NCBI GenBank assembly: GCA_963576735.1
Contig: OY755182.1
Location: 1,550,001 to 1,614,000 of the forward strand
DNA length: 64,000 nt
Origin: Bedellia somnulentella
Taxonomy: Eukaryota > Arthropoda > Insecta > Lepidoptera > Bedelliidae
Reading direction: 5' to 3'
Of this stretch, positions 24,701 to 31,438 are shown piece after piece; within the stretch, counting starts at the first letter, position 1; each line of letters opens with the position of its first letter. The notes under the pieces were generated by a model. That model did not search any database and was not told where the DNA came from. It saw only the letters and a program-made list of their open reading frames with translations. A program made the translations under genes and the position numbers.

Positions 24701-25300
24701 ACAAAGTATAAGTAAGAAAGGTATATTACTTCTAAAAATTATAGTAGCAATAAGAAAGACCACTTACCCTCACGGCTGTCACGTCCACCTCATCCCACTC
24801 AATGGGAACTTTAGCCGCTTCAAAGATTTTTTGTACGGCGACGGTGATCTCCGGCCCGATTCCATGGCCAGGAATCAAAGTGATCTTCTTCACCCCCGAG
24901 CTGTACTGGGCGCTCCCAGATTTTGCAGCAGGCACCTACAACACAACCCAAGATATAACTAACCATAGATATTGAGGTTATAAATTAAATATAAAATAAC
25001 CATTTACAAACGAAACATTACTATTTTACTACCTTGCTCTGAGCCGCACCAACCCCTGATGAGGGTTCAATCAATTTCAAGAGAGCACTCACAACTCCAT
25101 TGTCACGAAAAGGTTTCAAAAGATCTTTTATGTAATTCCTCGACATAACTATAAGACACGCAAATCTATTTTTGGAAAGCAATACAAACTTATACTAGTG
25201 CTAATTATGGGATATGTTTGCATGCATTATCACACTACAGTTCCAGTTACGTAACACTGTGTTAGAAACTTACGATTTTCCTCAAAATCCTTGAAGCCAT
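3496..25300 (-). CDS. IDH3A: NAD-dependent isocitrate dehydrogenase, alpha subunit, with alternative first and last exons
   Basis: Catalytic alpha subunit of mitochondrial NAD-isocitrate dehydrogenase (isocitrate to 2-oxoglutarate, TCA cycle). Exons in order: 25300-25274 (1a) or 25146-25033 (1b); 24935-24768; 23409-23231; 16267-16052; 14658-14523; 14026-13913; then 9652-9422 or 3723-3496. All junctions are GT-AG and phases agree. Exon 1a isoforms are 356 or 355 residues and exon 1b isoforms 385 or 384; human IDH3A is 366. Signatures: '[11 protein letters not shown]', the substrate block '[10 protein letters not shown]', the lysine of 'AVHKANIM', the metal-binding aspartates of '[11 protein letters not shown]', and '[17 protein letters not shown]' for nucleotide binding. 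Introns are packed with SINEs and MITEs. Divergent to VPS33B. Confidence 0.93.
3724..4316. other. Intron upstream of the distal terminal exon
   Basis: AT-rich intron sequence, no exon or recognisable repeat seen except near the right end, where MITE family F begins. Confidence 0.4.
4317..5008. mobile_element. MITE family F, interrupted by a family-B SINE
   Basis: Terminal inverted repeats of about 50 bases: left end 'cagagggtcaactctgcaca' and right end '...cagagttgaccctctg', both followed inward by 'gagaacgataat' and 'ttatctcttcta'-like sequence. The SINE at 4371-4725 splits the element, giving a nested insertion. A related copy lies at 35507-35802 and a fragment at 10783-10858. Confidence 0.75.
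4371..4725 (+). mobile_element. Family-B SINE, full length with target duplication
   Basis: tRNA-derived SINE. The head has an A box 'TAGCCCAGTGGGTAGA' and a B box 'GTTCAAATCC', followed by a unique body and a 3' end with the hairpin CCCCTTCGGGG and tail 'gtttatgtta'. It is flanked by 12-base direct repeats TTATATCTTCTA (4359-4370 and 4726-4737), direct evidence of retroposition into MITE F. Confidence 0.9.
5009..7711. other. IDH3A distal intron, mostly unassigned
   Basis: AT-rich. Two features stand out. Positions 6988-7102 look like a ~115-base MITE (AGCATTCGC...GCGAATGCT ends, with repeated 'gagcattac' inside). Positions 6612-6776 are related to 8238-8545 (see findings). No exon with splice signals was recognised; the short open frame at 6215-6400 shows no family signature. 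Confidence 0.4.
7712..7950 (+). mobile_element. Family-A SINE
   Basis: Nearly complete: 'cttagaataacactacccc' at the head, B-box-like 'GGTTGGAGACCC', then 'tatagccgtgagtatatgta' and a (TATG)n tail. Confidence 0.85.
8071..8240 (+). mobile_element. 3' end of a CR1/L2-like non-LTR element
   Basis: Carries 'ttgtctggaagagatcgctt', 'ttagcgataagaccgcc' and a (TTCTA)n-type tail, the same 3' UTR that ends the ORF-bearing element 46138-48420. Only the last ~170 bases were inserted (extreme 5' truncation). Confidence 0.8.
8369..8506. mobile_element. Palindromic MITE, family H
   Basis: A 138-base near-perfect inverted repeat: 'cgcccgatttctgaattgag' at the left and its reverse complement at the right, with arms of about 60 bases and a short loop. 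The second copy is at 48894-49021. No coding capacity. Confidence 0.85.
8507..9246. other. IDH3A intron / 3' flank of proximal terminal exon
   Basis: AT-rich sequence with no gene or clear repeat, apart from the right part of the 8238-8545 duplicate. Confidence 0.35.
9247..9252 (-). terminator. Poly(A) signal for the proximal IDH3A terminal exon
   Basis: AATAAA on the minus strand, 170 bases past the stop codon at 9422-9424. Confidence 0.5.
9422..9652 (-). CDS. IDH3A: IDH3A alternative terminal exon, proximal
   Basis: Encodes 76 residues from '[20 protein letters not shown]' to 'EIIRNFES' and stop TAG. Acceptor ATTTTAG, phase 0, the same phase as the distal terminal exon. It is a diverged duplicate of 3723-3496, both open and conserved, so it is an alternative exon rather than a pseudoexon. 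Confidence 0.9.
   Translation of the reverse strand, partial: VHGTAPDLAGKDLANPTALLLSAVMMLRYLKMNQHADMIQNACYKVLKEGKVLTGDLGGHSKCSEYTAEIIRNFES
9653..10175. other. IDH3A intron sequence
   Basis: AT-rich; nothing recognisable. Confidence 0.35.
10176..10427 (+). mobile_element. Family-A SINE, full length
   Basis: Complete from 'ctgtgtagtgtcggcttaga' to 'gtatatgtatgtatatgtat'. Close to the family consensus, so a young copy. Confidence 0.9.
10520..10681 (+). mobile_element. 3' end of a CR1/L2-like non-LTR element
   Basis: Same 3' UTR as 8071-8240 and 48241-48420, ending 'gtgcaataaagagttattct'. Includes an AATAAA. Confidence 0.8.
10783..10858 (+). mobile_element. MITE family F fragment
   Basis: Shares 'gagaacgat', 'atctcttcta' and 'atttccctc' order with the left half of MITE F at 4317-5008. 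Confidence 0.5.
10879..11049 (+). mobile_element. Family-A SINE, 5'-truncated, with target duplication
   Basis: Begins mid-element at 'gggtattgggg' and continues to the (TATG)n tail. Flanked by AAAATAAAT at 10870-10878 and 11050-11058. Truncation at the head plus direct repeats is the usual product of target-primed reverse transcription. Confidence 0.8.
11436..11678 (+). mobile_element. Family-A SINE
   Basis: Near full length, 'gtgtagtgtcggcttagaat' to 'gtgagtatatgtaagtaagt'. Confidence 0.88.
11878..12102 (-). mobile_element. Family-A SINE
   Basis: Reverse orientation: 'catatactcacggctataaa' to 'gtagtgctattctaaaccga'. Confidence 0.88.
12103..12495. other. IDH3A intron, unassigned
   Basis: AT-rich, no repeat family identified. 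Confidence 0.3.
12500..12640 (-). mobile_element. Family-C short retroposon
   Basis: (CATA)n at the left, then 'tacccacgccattagttccc', 'gggtagggagagac', 'gatcctgacaaacctctc', 'catcaatcttttcatgcatg'. The last blocks recur in reverse orientation at 43976-44092 and 60050-60150. Its 3' end, read on the minus strand, has CCCCAATGGG and 'ggcgtgggtatatgtatg', like families A and B. Confidence 0.65.
12641..12925 (+). mobile_element. Possible 3' end of a non-LTR element
   Basis: The stretch ending 'ccctgaggcaatgaataaat' and 'gatatctattctattt' resembles insect non-LTR 3' UTRs (AATAAA plus short tail). No coding part. Tentative. Confidence 0.35.
13434..13735 (+). mobile_element. Family-B SINE, 3'-truncated
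   Basis: Head 'gccgtgatagcccagtgggt' with A and B boxes, ending at 'cacgtgatgttcagaag'; lacks the 3' hairpin and tail. Near-identical to the copy at 4371. Confidence 0.88.
13913..14026 (-). CDS. IDH3A: IDH3A exon, metal-binding block
   Basis: 38 codons, phase 0 at both ends (acceptor TTGCAG, donor GTGAGA). Encodes '[16 protein letters not shown]', with the aspartates that bind Mg/Mn in this family, and '[16 protein letters not shown]'. Its donor serves both terminal exons, so the isoform choice is made here. Confidence 0.95.
14205..14480 (+). mobile_element. Family-A SINE, decayed
   Basis: 'tttggaatagcact', 'gattgttggtcgatattgca', 'ggctacccctttctgcgatt' and 'acagccgtgattata' follow family-A order with many changes. 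An internal segment around 14380-14420 looks duplicated. Confidence 0.6.
14523..14658 (-). CDS. IDH3A: IDH3A exon
   Basis: Completes the split ATG codon of the preceding exon (AT|G), then encodes '[20 protein letters not shown]' through '[19 protein letters not shown]', a block conserved in the family. Donor GTTAGT. Confidence 0.95.
14825..14945 (-). mobile_element. Family-E tRNA-like SINE
   Basis: Read on the minus strand: B box 'GGGTTCGAATCCC', then 'gaaatttttctttcctttat' and an AT-rich 3' part. About 65 bases (14825-14890) are also present at 31976-32040. The head is cut by the inverted-repeat element that starts at 14946. Confidence 0.65.
14946..15445. mobile_element. MITE with ~20-base TIRs (AATTCGGTATGCAAAG...)
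   Basis: Left end 'aattcggtatgcaaagtttt', right end 'aaaactttgcataccgaatt' at about 15426-15445. About 500 bases, non-coding. Inserted next to the tRNA-like head of family E. Confidence 0.75.
15464..15805. mobile_element. Inverted, partial second copy of the same MITE
   Basis: From 'gtagcgacatgcaaataaag' to 'aactttgcataccgaattg' this is the reverse complement of the left ~330 bases of 14946-15270, with scattered differences. Together the two form a long potential hairpin. Confidence 0.75.
15935..16020 (-). mobile_element. tRNA-like SINE head
   Basis: Minus strand shows an A-box-like 'TGGTTAAGCGC' and a B box 'GGTTCGATCCC'. The would-be acceptor arms do not pair, so it is a SINE fragment, not a tRNA gene. 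It ends about 30 bases from the donor of the next exon. Confidence 0.5.
16052..16267 (-). CDS. IDH3A: IDH3A exon, substrate-binding block
   Basis: Encodes '[20 protein letters not shown]' through '[17 protein letters not shown]'. [10 protein letters not shown] is the isocitrate-binding loop and the lysine of HKANIM is catalytic in the family. Acceptor TTCCAG, donor GTGAGT splitting the next ATG codon. Confidence 0.95.
16305..16525 (-). mobile_element. Family-A SINE, decayed
   Basis: 'atatactcacggcaataaaa' to 'ggggtgggctattctaaacc'. Diverged copy lying between the true exon and its duplicate. Confidence 0.75.
16603..16702 (-). pseudogene. Duplicated, frameshifted copy of an IDH3A exon
   Basis: About 100 bases match the 5' part of the exon 16267-16052 at over 90 percent. 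The splice acceptor (TTATAG then CATAAAAAC) survives. A one-base insertion after GTGACAAT shifts the frame straight into TGA, and the downstream part of the exon and its donor are missing. It sits upstream of the true exon within the same intron. Confidence 0.85.
16967..16992 (-). repeat. Family-A SINE end fragment
   Basis: Short match 'gggctagtgctattcctaaa' plus 'ccgacactac'; only the head end remains. Confidence 0.5.
17061..17302 (-). mobile_element. Family-A SINE with a perfect 23-base target duplication
   Basis: Full length, with a (CATA)n tail on the left. Direct repeats of 23 bases beginning GCACCACTTA flank it exactly (17038-17060 and 17303-17325). This is the clearest evidence in the window that family A moves by retroposition. 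Confidence 0.95.
17809..18062 (-). mobile_element. Family-A SINE with target duplication
   Basis: Full length; 14-base direct repeats TGTTTTAAAATATA at 17795-17808 and 18063-18076. Confidence 0.93.
18254..18500 (-). mobile_element. Family-A SINE
   Basis: Full length, 'catacatacatatactcacg' to 'ctaagccgacactacagag'. Possible short GATAAAA repeats on both sides. Confidence 0.9.
18541..18796 (-). mobile_element. Family-B SINE variant with internal deletion
   Basis: Body and 3' end of family B lacking the segment between 'cacgttttgg' and 'caggcctatcg'. It shares ~70 bases of left flank ('gagcttattccgataatgat') with 21897-22000, so the two belong to one subfamily or one duplicated segment. Confidence 0.75.
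18835..19079 (+). mobile_element. Family-A SINE
   Basis: Full length, ending 'gccgtcagtatatgtatgta'. Confidence 0.9.
19306..19421 (-). mobile_element. Family-B SINE head fragment
   Basis: tRNA-like head in reverse: 'gataaattaaccacacatag', 'attggtgtag', 'gagctatcatag'. Diverged. Confidence 0.7.
19482..19845 (+). mobile_element. Family-B SINE, full length
   Basis: 'cgtgttagctcaatgggtag' head with A box, B box 'GTTCAAATCCC', two TCACGTGA octamers, 3' hairpin 'ccccttTgggg'-type and tail 'gtttatgttatgttatt'. Confidence 0.92.
19846..20302. other. IDH3A intron, unassigned
   Basis: No exon or known repeat recognised; AT-rich towards the right. Confidence 0.3.
20303..20548 (+). mobile_element. Family-A SINE
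   Basis: Full length, 'gctgtgtagtgtcggcttac' to 'gtgagtataggtatgtatgt'. Confidence 0.9.
20585..20700 (+). mobile_element. Family-A SINE fragment, old
   Basis: 'ccattaccaacaattcctta', 'cccactcaactgataatagt' and 'ggcttaggac' follow the middle of family A. Confidence 0.55.
20940..21075. repeat. Dispersed repeat, also at 33715
   Basis: Shares 'cagccatctcttacgca', 'ttactta', 'catctca', 'taaccg', 'tatcgtg' and 'atagcgctcgtgct' in order with 33715-33850. Class unknown. Confidence 0.6.
21114..21242 (-). mobile_element. Family-B SINE head fragment
   Basis: 'cagccatgtgg', 'gataaatcaaccacacagag', 'attggtgtaggcccg'; the B box is degraded. Confidence 0.65.
21695..21749. repeat. (CA)n microsatellite
   Basis: About 27 CA units with two interruptions (A and CGC). 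Confidence 0.95.
21752..21896 (-). mobile_element. Family-B SINE, 3' part
   Basis: (ACATA)n tail, 'aacgttcacgccgaatatcc', hairpin CCCCGAAGGGG, two TCACGTGA octamers; broken at 'cacgtgatag' by the next B-like segment. Confidence 0.88.
21897..22292 (-). mobile_element. Family-B SINE variant, complete head
   Basis: Same internal deletion and left flank as 18541-18796, but reaches the full tRNA-like head ending 'actgggctatcacggctg'. Confidence 0.85.
22293..23230. other. IDH3A intron, unassigned
   Basis: AT-rich. 22850-23120 has the look of a MITE interior but no TIR pair could be fixed. Nothing coding. Confidence 0.3.
23231..23409 (-). CDS. IDH3A: IDH3A exon
   Basis: Encodes '[20 protein letters not shown]' and '[19 protein letters not shown]', the family's [12 protein letters not shown] block. 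Acceptor CCCTGAAA side reads TTCAG; donor GTGAGT in phase 2. Confidence 0.95.
23410..24189. other. IDH3A intron, unassigned
   Basis: AT-rich intron, no repeat family or exon recognised. Confidence 0.3.
24190..24345 (+). mobile_element. Family-A SINE fragment, old
   Basis: 'ctgtatagttttggcttaga' head, then 'gattgggtgatgta' and 'ctttattttaaattgcc'; the 3' half is lost. Confidence 0.6.
24768..24935 (-). CDS. IDH3A: IDH3A first shared exon
   Basis: 56 codons, phase 0 at both ends, from '[20 protein letters not shown]' to '[10 protein letters not shown]'. Contains '[11 protein letters not shown]' at the start of the dehydrogenase fold. Both candidate first exons join here in frame. Confidence 0.95.
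25033..25146 (-). CDS. IDH3A: IDH3A alternative first coding exon 1b
   Basis: ATG at 25146 opens 38 codons ('[10 protein letters not shown]...AAQSK') ending in a good donor (AAG|GTAGTA), phase 0 to 24935. It is basic and amphipathic near the start, compatible with mitochondrial import. Longer than the usual leader; could instead be used only in some transcripts. Confidence 0.65.
25274..25300 (-). CDS. IDH3A: IDH3A alternative first coding exon 1a
   Basis: Nine codons, MASRILRKI, then donor GTAAGT. Phase 0, so it joins 24935 and not exon 1b: joining to the AG before 1b gives an early stop. A short basic leader like this is typical of insect IDH3A presequences. Confidence 0.75.
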
Positions 25301-25812
25301 TTTCAGATTTTATAAATTTTCGCCGTCCGAAACAACCGCGGTATGAGGGCGGAGGGGGTGACTGACAGATGTGATGTGACAGCTTAGAACGGATATCCGT
25401 AGCTTGACAGATGCTTGACAGTCTTCTAGACTCATGTCATGAGTACATGCATGCATGACACAACGGAAATGCCAATCATTATTAATTTATTGTATTTCTG
25501 ATTCCTTTCATTTATCAATATTTTTGAACAAGTGTTACATATCAAATTTGCTGAAGATTTATTAAGATCAACGTAATTTTTATCTAAAAGAGCTAATCAA
25601 GCAAACGAAAGGAAGAAAATGTTAAAAAAAAATACAATTAGGTCCACCACCGCCGTCAAAAACAGCTGATTCAAGCTTTGTTGTGATGCAGGATTTTTTA
25701 TGAAAATCGAAAAATTCATGAGTTTGTTTGTTCTAGTAGTCTTTACATGAATAAGGGATAAGAAAAATAACAGAGTTTTAAGTTTATTACAAGTATCATA
25801 TCATTTTCTGAC
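25301..25812. promoter_or_regulatory. Divergent promoter region, IDH3A / VPS33B
   Basis: Only 512 bases separate the two start codons. On the left is a GC-rich stretch (CCGCGG, GGGCGGAGGGGG) with four TGACAG motifs at about 25359-25425. An E-box AACAGCTGAT at 25661-25670 (minus strand ATCAGCTGTT, an exact fit to AWCAGCTGTT) lies about 145 bases before the VPS33B ATG. No TATA box seen on either side. Shared regulation is inferred from position. Confidence 0.55.
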
Positions 25813-28800
25813 ATGGATCATCCACTTTCATTGAAACTGTCTTCGCTGAGTGTTATTTCTCAGTGCAAACTAGAGAAAATCCTGGCAGAATGTGGGGATA
25901 AAAAGGATCTGATAATAGATACATCGCTTATTAAGCCGTTAGAACGAGTATGTGGCGTAACTTGGCTCAGGTAATATTCGTTCGTGTTATTTATATACAT
26001 ATGGGTAAATTACAGTTGAAGAAAAAAATATGATTTGGTTAATATTTTTTTCAATGGTTTGGGTTAGTGTATGTAAAAAAATTGTTATGATAGTATTGAC
26101 AGAGCTCAGGGTCTATTCTGGGCCTCATGAAACAAATAAATATAATGATAGGCATGCCGTGTGAACACTAAACATGTGTGTGTGAATGAGACTATTGTAG
26201 GTCTCTATAAGTCGGTTCTGCCTTGTTTGGCATACAGCCTTCTCAAATAATTAATTTTTAAATGTGAAACCACCATAACTAACTTTTGTTATCACTGTTA
26301 TCAGTAGGCAATAAAGTATTCTAATATTTTAAATAATTAACTTCAAGTAAGGTAATACCTTACAAACTAGCTCACAAACCTGTATACACAATCACAGACG
26401 TGGTTCCCATGCATAGTAACCATGTTTGTGTTAAAAAAAAACATGTTTGTGAAAGTTTTGGAACATGCTGTGCTAAACATACCAAAATTTTACTCTATCG
26501 TCAAAATATTATCAAACATAGATTTATTAAATACAAGCAATTGTATTGTAATAATTCCATTATTGTGTATGGTCCCTAAAAAAAATTAAAATTGACATGT
26601 TTGTGGTATGTTATGCTTTCTTAATGTAGATAACTATTTTTAAAATTTACTGTTATCAGACACACTGTATATCCTTAGCTTACTAGGCGAAAAGAAATGA
26701 CCAGTTTTTTAATTATTACCTCAAGGCATTGTTGTCAAATATTAAACAGTTAACAAATGGTATTTAAATAAAAATGCACACATTTGTGAGAAAAAAATAT
26801 TGCCACAGAATGTTTTCATGAAAAAAATTCCAAATACCAAGGTATTCAAGTTGAAATCATGTTCAATAATGAGGAATATTATGTTTATTTATAACAAATA
26901 ATATTTTGAAAATAAATAATCTAGCTTTAACTTTATTCATCTGTGTAAATTTGAAAACTGGGTATGCTATCCATGTTTGTGAGAATGAGCTAAAAAATTT
27001 AATTAATATTTAATGCTTAAACCATTTATATATAGTAAAATTTGCATAATCACAACTAATTTCAGTCAAATAAAACCCCTACCATCAATTATACCACCAT
27101 ATCCTAGATAATTTAGGTAACAAAATCATGCCACACTTCCAAATCGTAAATGTAATTTACCCATATACTCACGGCCATAAATCCCAAAAAGGGGTAGCTA
27201 AAGCTTCAGAGATAGAATCTCATCAGCCACATTTGGAAGTTGATAGGGGACAAGATGGTAGAAATAAAGTATTGTTGGTCTCCAAGTGTATTTAGTGTAG
27301 TATAGTATATTGCTCCACTTCACTCCACTACACTCCACTCCAAGTGTAGTATATTGCCCAAAAACCCCTTTAAAAAGCCCGATACTCTTACTTGCCTCTT
27401 ATGACACCTGTGGGTAGAAAGAGGTAGTGATATTCTAAGCTGGTCTACACGGCACAGTGTTATTTATTTTTATTAATTGTGTAGTTACAATTTGCTGCTG
27501 TGTAGTTTCGGCTTAGAATAGCACTACCCCATTTCTTCCGGTGGGTGTACGTAAGAGGCAACTAACGGTATTGGGGCTTTTAAGGGATTTTTGGGCGATG
27601 TGGTTAGAGACCCATCACCAACAACCTTTATCTCACCATCTTTTCCCCACTTAACTTTCCAAACATGGCTGAGAAATTTCTAATTCCTTAGCTCTGGCTA
27701 CCCCATTTAGGGATTTATAGCCGTGAGTTTGTATGTATGTTACAATTTGACCCAAATGGAACAACACAGAGGGAACATGTTGTTGATTAAAACTCTTTGT
27801 ACCTGCAGTCAACAACAGATCCAAGCTATTTGTATTAAATAAATAAAAAATAAAAAAATAAAATGCATTTATTTACAAGAAACATGAGTAGAATGGTTGA
27901 CAAATAAATTATATACGTGCTTTACATGTTCTGCCAAAGACCGGCGTGTAAATATTAAGTTGTAATATGGTTTTACATTTATATGACACATTGTAATAAA
28001 TAAAAAAATATTTAACAATTGAATTTGTAATTATTGTATTGAAAAGACGAAACAAACAAACATTCAATTCACATGCTTTGTCAATAAGTATAAATAATAA
28101 AAAGAGGATATTATTAATAAAATGTCATGTGCCTATATTTTTTTAAATGTCACAATTATTTAAGAAGTCATTCACTTATTATTGCTAGTGATGACAGAGA
28201 TTAAGGCTTTTATATATACACTCCTTATTTTTGTTGAGTCACGACTTTAAGCTTCTTGTGAATTGGTCCCTTAATTCTGAGGATGGCAATAAACAATTTC
28301 TCTCTAATAATGTCACAGGGGAGATCAAATGCATGTTCGAATGGCCATTCATTAAATTCATGGTCTTGATACTGGCCATTTTACTATCGCGTGTTTGATC
28401 GTAAATACTCAGCAGTAACTTAAATAGCTTGAACAGGTTTCTATATAAAACAAAATTTTAATTGAGTACCTCCATTGAATTTCATGAAGAAACTATTAGA
28501 GGATAAATACAAATGCCAGTTCCTTTAACTAATCTTGTATTTTTAAAGTTTTGCCGAGTCTGCTGACATTCATTTGCATTTTCAATCCAATCCTTCTTTC
28601 TTGATTTCTTCATTAGGCCTAATTAACTAATATTAATGGAATAATTCTATGTTTCAGACAAAATGGTATCGACAAAATATATAAAATGGAGCCACAGCTA
28701 AAAGCAACTTCAAATACCAACAGAGTGTATCTGATCCCAGCATGTACTCTGAGGTACAAATGTGTTTTGGACCAAATCTCATCTATGCTCAGTCAGAAAC

Positions 28801-30446
28801 CGGAGTTAGCAGACCTCAAGTGCTTCCACATCATCATTGTACCAAAAGTCATAGCATCCTATGATTCCATACTTGAAAGCAGAGGACTGTACGATGTTGT
28901 GAAACTACATTCATTTTCATGGGAATTGATGGCTTTGGATGACCAGCTATTAAGTTTTGAATTACCATTTTTGTACAAACAACTCTTTGTTGACCACAAT
29001 CAGTCTTTACTGGCCAGTATTTCTATGTCTCTGTGGAGTTTGTTCCATGTTGTGGGTCGCCCTAAAGTCATGTTTGCTGCTGGTAAATTATCGGCCAGTG
29101 TTTTAGATATACTAGAGGTGTATAACGAGACTTATAATAGAGATAGTATTAATGCAACAAATACTGATATAGGAGCTTTAGTTATTATGGACCGAGATCA
29201 AGATTATATTTCCAGTTTGCTAACACCTTCTACTTACAGCGGATTACTTAGTGAGTTGTTTAATGTGAACTGTGGGCACTTGGATTTGAATGTCAAAGAA
29301 ACTAAAGTTAAGAAAGGCAAATTGAACTTTGGATTTGATGATGAACAAAGCGATGGGAAGAGCACGACTATGACCTTAGACAGTTCAGTAGATAATCTTT
29401 ATGGTGAAATTAAACATAGACATTTTTCTGAAGTTCTAAGTGTATTAAGTTCAAAAGCGAGACTTTTGAAAAACGAAGATATCAAAGCTTTAGGTATTCA
29501 AGAGATAAAACAATATGTGGCTACGAAATTGCAACAAGTAACGTTGTACAAACAAAATCTCGTTAACCACGTTTTAGCTTGCGAAACCATATTATCTGAA
29601 ATGCGAAATAAATTTGAAGATTTAAAAGACACTGAAACTGAAATGTTGAATAATAGAAATAGGAAACCAAACTACAGTTACCTCGACGAGAATTTCAGTA
29701 CCGACATACACATGCATAATAGTTTGCGATTGATGTGCTTAATGAGTTTAACACAAGGCTTTTCATATGATGAATATAATTCTCTCATCAGTAAATATTT
29801 ACTAGCATTTGGGCATAAATATATGTATGTCTTCAGTAATCTAGTCAATTCTGGGCTTTTGATACAGCCTTCGAGTCCGAAGTTATCTTTAAACATATCC
29901 AATTTAAGTAACTTGAGTGATCATTTACCCAAATGGCAAAATTCGTTTCAGAACACTGCAAATAAATTGAAACAATTACCTTCTCAGCCTGAGAAACTTG
30001 ATAAATCATCACCGAGTTACGTATTTAACGGAGGCTACATACCTTTGATAGCGACGATATGTAGTACAATACTTAAATCGGAATCCCTGCAGGAAGCCTT
30101 AACAAAACTATCTCCTATAAGCGACTTAAAAGTCGGTGGGAAAGTGTTAGATAATTACAAAGAAGGTATTCAAACGTTAAGTGAGAAACTATCAAATATG
30201 AGACTGCAGAATGATTTTGAGTACGGTTGCAAAGATGCGAAAAGCTTGTTGAAGATAAAGAACGATCCGAAATTGAGTAACTTTCTTCCTCTAAAGCCTA
30301 AAAGTGTCTTAGTGTATGTGGTAGGAGGAGTAAACTTCGCGGAAATTGCGGCGTGTGAAGTGGTACAGACTGCCACTGGCAGTAGAATTATAGTTGCCAG
30401 TGACAGTGTGACCAGTGGAGGGGATATGATTGCTGCTAACATGTAG
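25813..30446 (+). CDS. VPS33B: VPS33B, Sec1/Munc18-family endolysosomal sorting protein
   Basis: Two exons, 25813-25970 and 28658-30446, join as CTCAG|ACAAAA (GTAATA donor, TTTCAG acceptor) to give 648 residues; human VPS33B has 617. VPS33B is an SM-family protein that pairs with VIPAS39/SPE-39 and acts in endosome-lysosome and lysosome-related organelle traffic. Family blocks seen: 'GDKKDLIIDTSLIKPLERV' near residue 30, 'GIDKIYKME' at the junction, 'IGALVIMDRDQDYISSLL' (the SM-family 'DR..D' block), 'YGEIKHRHFSEVLSVLSSKA', 'SLRLMCLMSLTQG', 'YVFNGGYIPL' and 'VYVVGGVNFAEI'. These fit VPS33B better than VPS33A. Poly(A) signal at 30560. Convergent with PIK3C3. Confidence 0.93.
26366..26992. mobile_element. 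Candidate non-autonomous DNA transposon with repeated CATGTTTGTG motif
   Basis: Left end 'agctcacaaacctg', right end 'catgtttgtgagaatgagct' (imperfect inverted match). The motif CATGTTTGTG or close variants recur at about 26421, 26443, 26595 and 26971. Subterminal repeats of this kind are known for hAT-like elements. Class not proven. Confidence 0.4.
27162..27455 (-). mobile_element. Family-A SINE with inserted TAG/CACTCC-type simple sequence
   Basis: 'catatactcacggccataaa' to 'tctaagctggtctacac'. About 60 bases of 'gtgtagtatagtatattg' and 'ccactacactccactcc' sit inside it at about 27290-27353, bounded by near repeats of 'ccaagtgta', so probably a local slippage duplication. Confidence 0.8.
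27495..27738 (+). mobile_element. Family-A SINE with target duplication
   Basis: Full length; 11-base repeats GTTACAATTTG at 27484-27494 and 27739-27749. Confidence 0.92.
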
Positions 30447-30559
30447 CAGGATTTTTAAGGGCCTTATGGGTTTTTTTATACGGAACGGACATGACTTTTG
30501 TGTGGCCTGAAGTTATCTTCAGCTTATGGAAAGTTCGTATATAACTAAGTTTGTTCATA

Positions 30560-30565
30560 AATAAA
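30560..30565 (+). terminator. VPS33B poly(A) signal
   Basis: AATAAA 114 bases past the stop codon, first in the 3' flank. Confidence 0.7.
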
Positions 30566-30992
30566 TGATGTTATCCCACAGAACGTAAGCTGTTCATGGT
30601 GTAATATTATTATTTTATTAGAAGGGCAAAGCACTGTATGAACGGGTAGTTTTTAAAATTATGCGTGATTGATGATACACAGCCTATGTTTATTCTGAAG
30701 GTTGTAGGGTTCTTTTGATTGAAAGATGCAATAATTACCGTCGTAGTATTACCAAACCAGCAAATGCTAGTTTTAACGATAGCGCTGCAAAAAAATCGAA
30801 AAAAAAATATTTTATGATCATTACTTTTGTTACATACACTTCAGCCGTTTGTAGCACATTCCCTTTTTAGTCTTATCAAATCATACATTCCAACAAAAGT
30901 CACTTTTCCTGTATCTTAAGAATGTTAGAGAGTGCATTTCTATTTTCCACGATCTCTAAAACTATAATGCAAACTAAATGTGCTTAAACCTA
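30566..30992. other. 3' flank of VPS33B
   Basis: AT-rich; nothing recognised before the family-D MITE. Confidence 0.3.
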
Positions 30993-31438
30993 ATAGGCTA
31001 TTTGACTAAGTTTTGAAAACTATCTTACGGTGTTAATTTGTTTATAAGGAGCCCTAAAAAAATATTTTTCTGTCATCATTTTAGCTATTTTATTAAAAAA
31101 TCGAAAAAGAAAATGCAATATTCAAAATTGCCGCGAAAACGCGACTTTAAGTAATATGGCGGCAGTAGCACAAATGACGTCAATTCCGCATTAAACACCA
31201 ATGAGCGAAGCGATACACAGTCTGTTTATGTGCAATCTACGTCATTATAGAAATAGCCAATCACGGTCGTTTTTAGTCACGTGACAGTTGCATCAAAAAA
31301 ACTTATTTTAGAAGACGGATTTTAGTGAAATAATGCAATATTTTTATCTCGCATTATTACATATTGCTCCAAAAAAGAAATATTAAGACTAATGAAATAA
31401 AAGAAATGTATATTTTTATTACAGTCAAATAGCCTATT
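30993..31438. mobile_element. MITE family D
   Basis: TIRs AATAGGCTATTTGACT / AGTCAAATAGCCTATT, about 445 bases, non-coding. The interior has TGACGTCA and GTCACGTGAC (31276-31285). Close copies at 40048-40475 and 61182-61618; a subfamily with the same ends at 36590-37044. Confidence 0.88.

Larger units (their letters stand above)
25971..28657. other. VPS33B intron 1
   Basis: 2687 bases. Holds a candidate terminal-repeat element (26366-26992), two family-A SINEs and AT-rich sequence. Nothing else coding. Confidence 0.8.
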
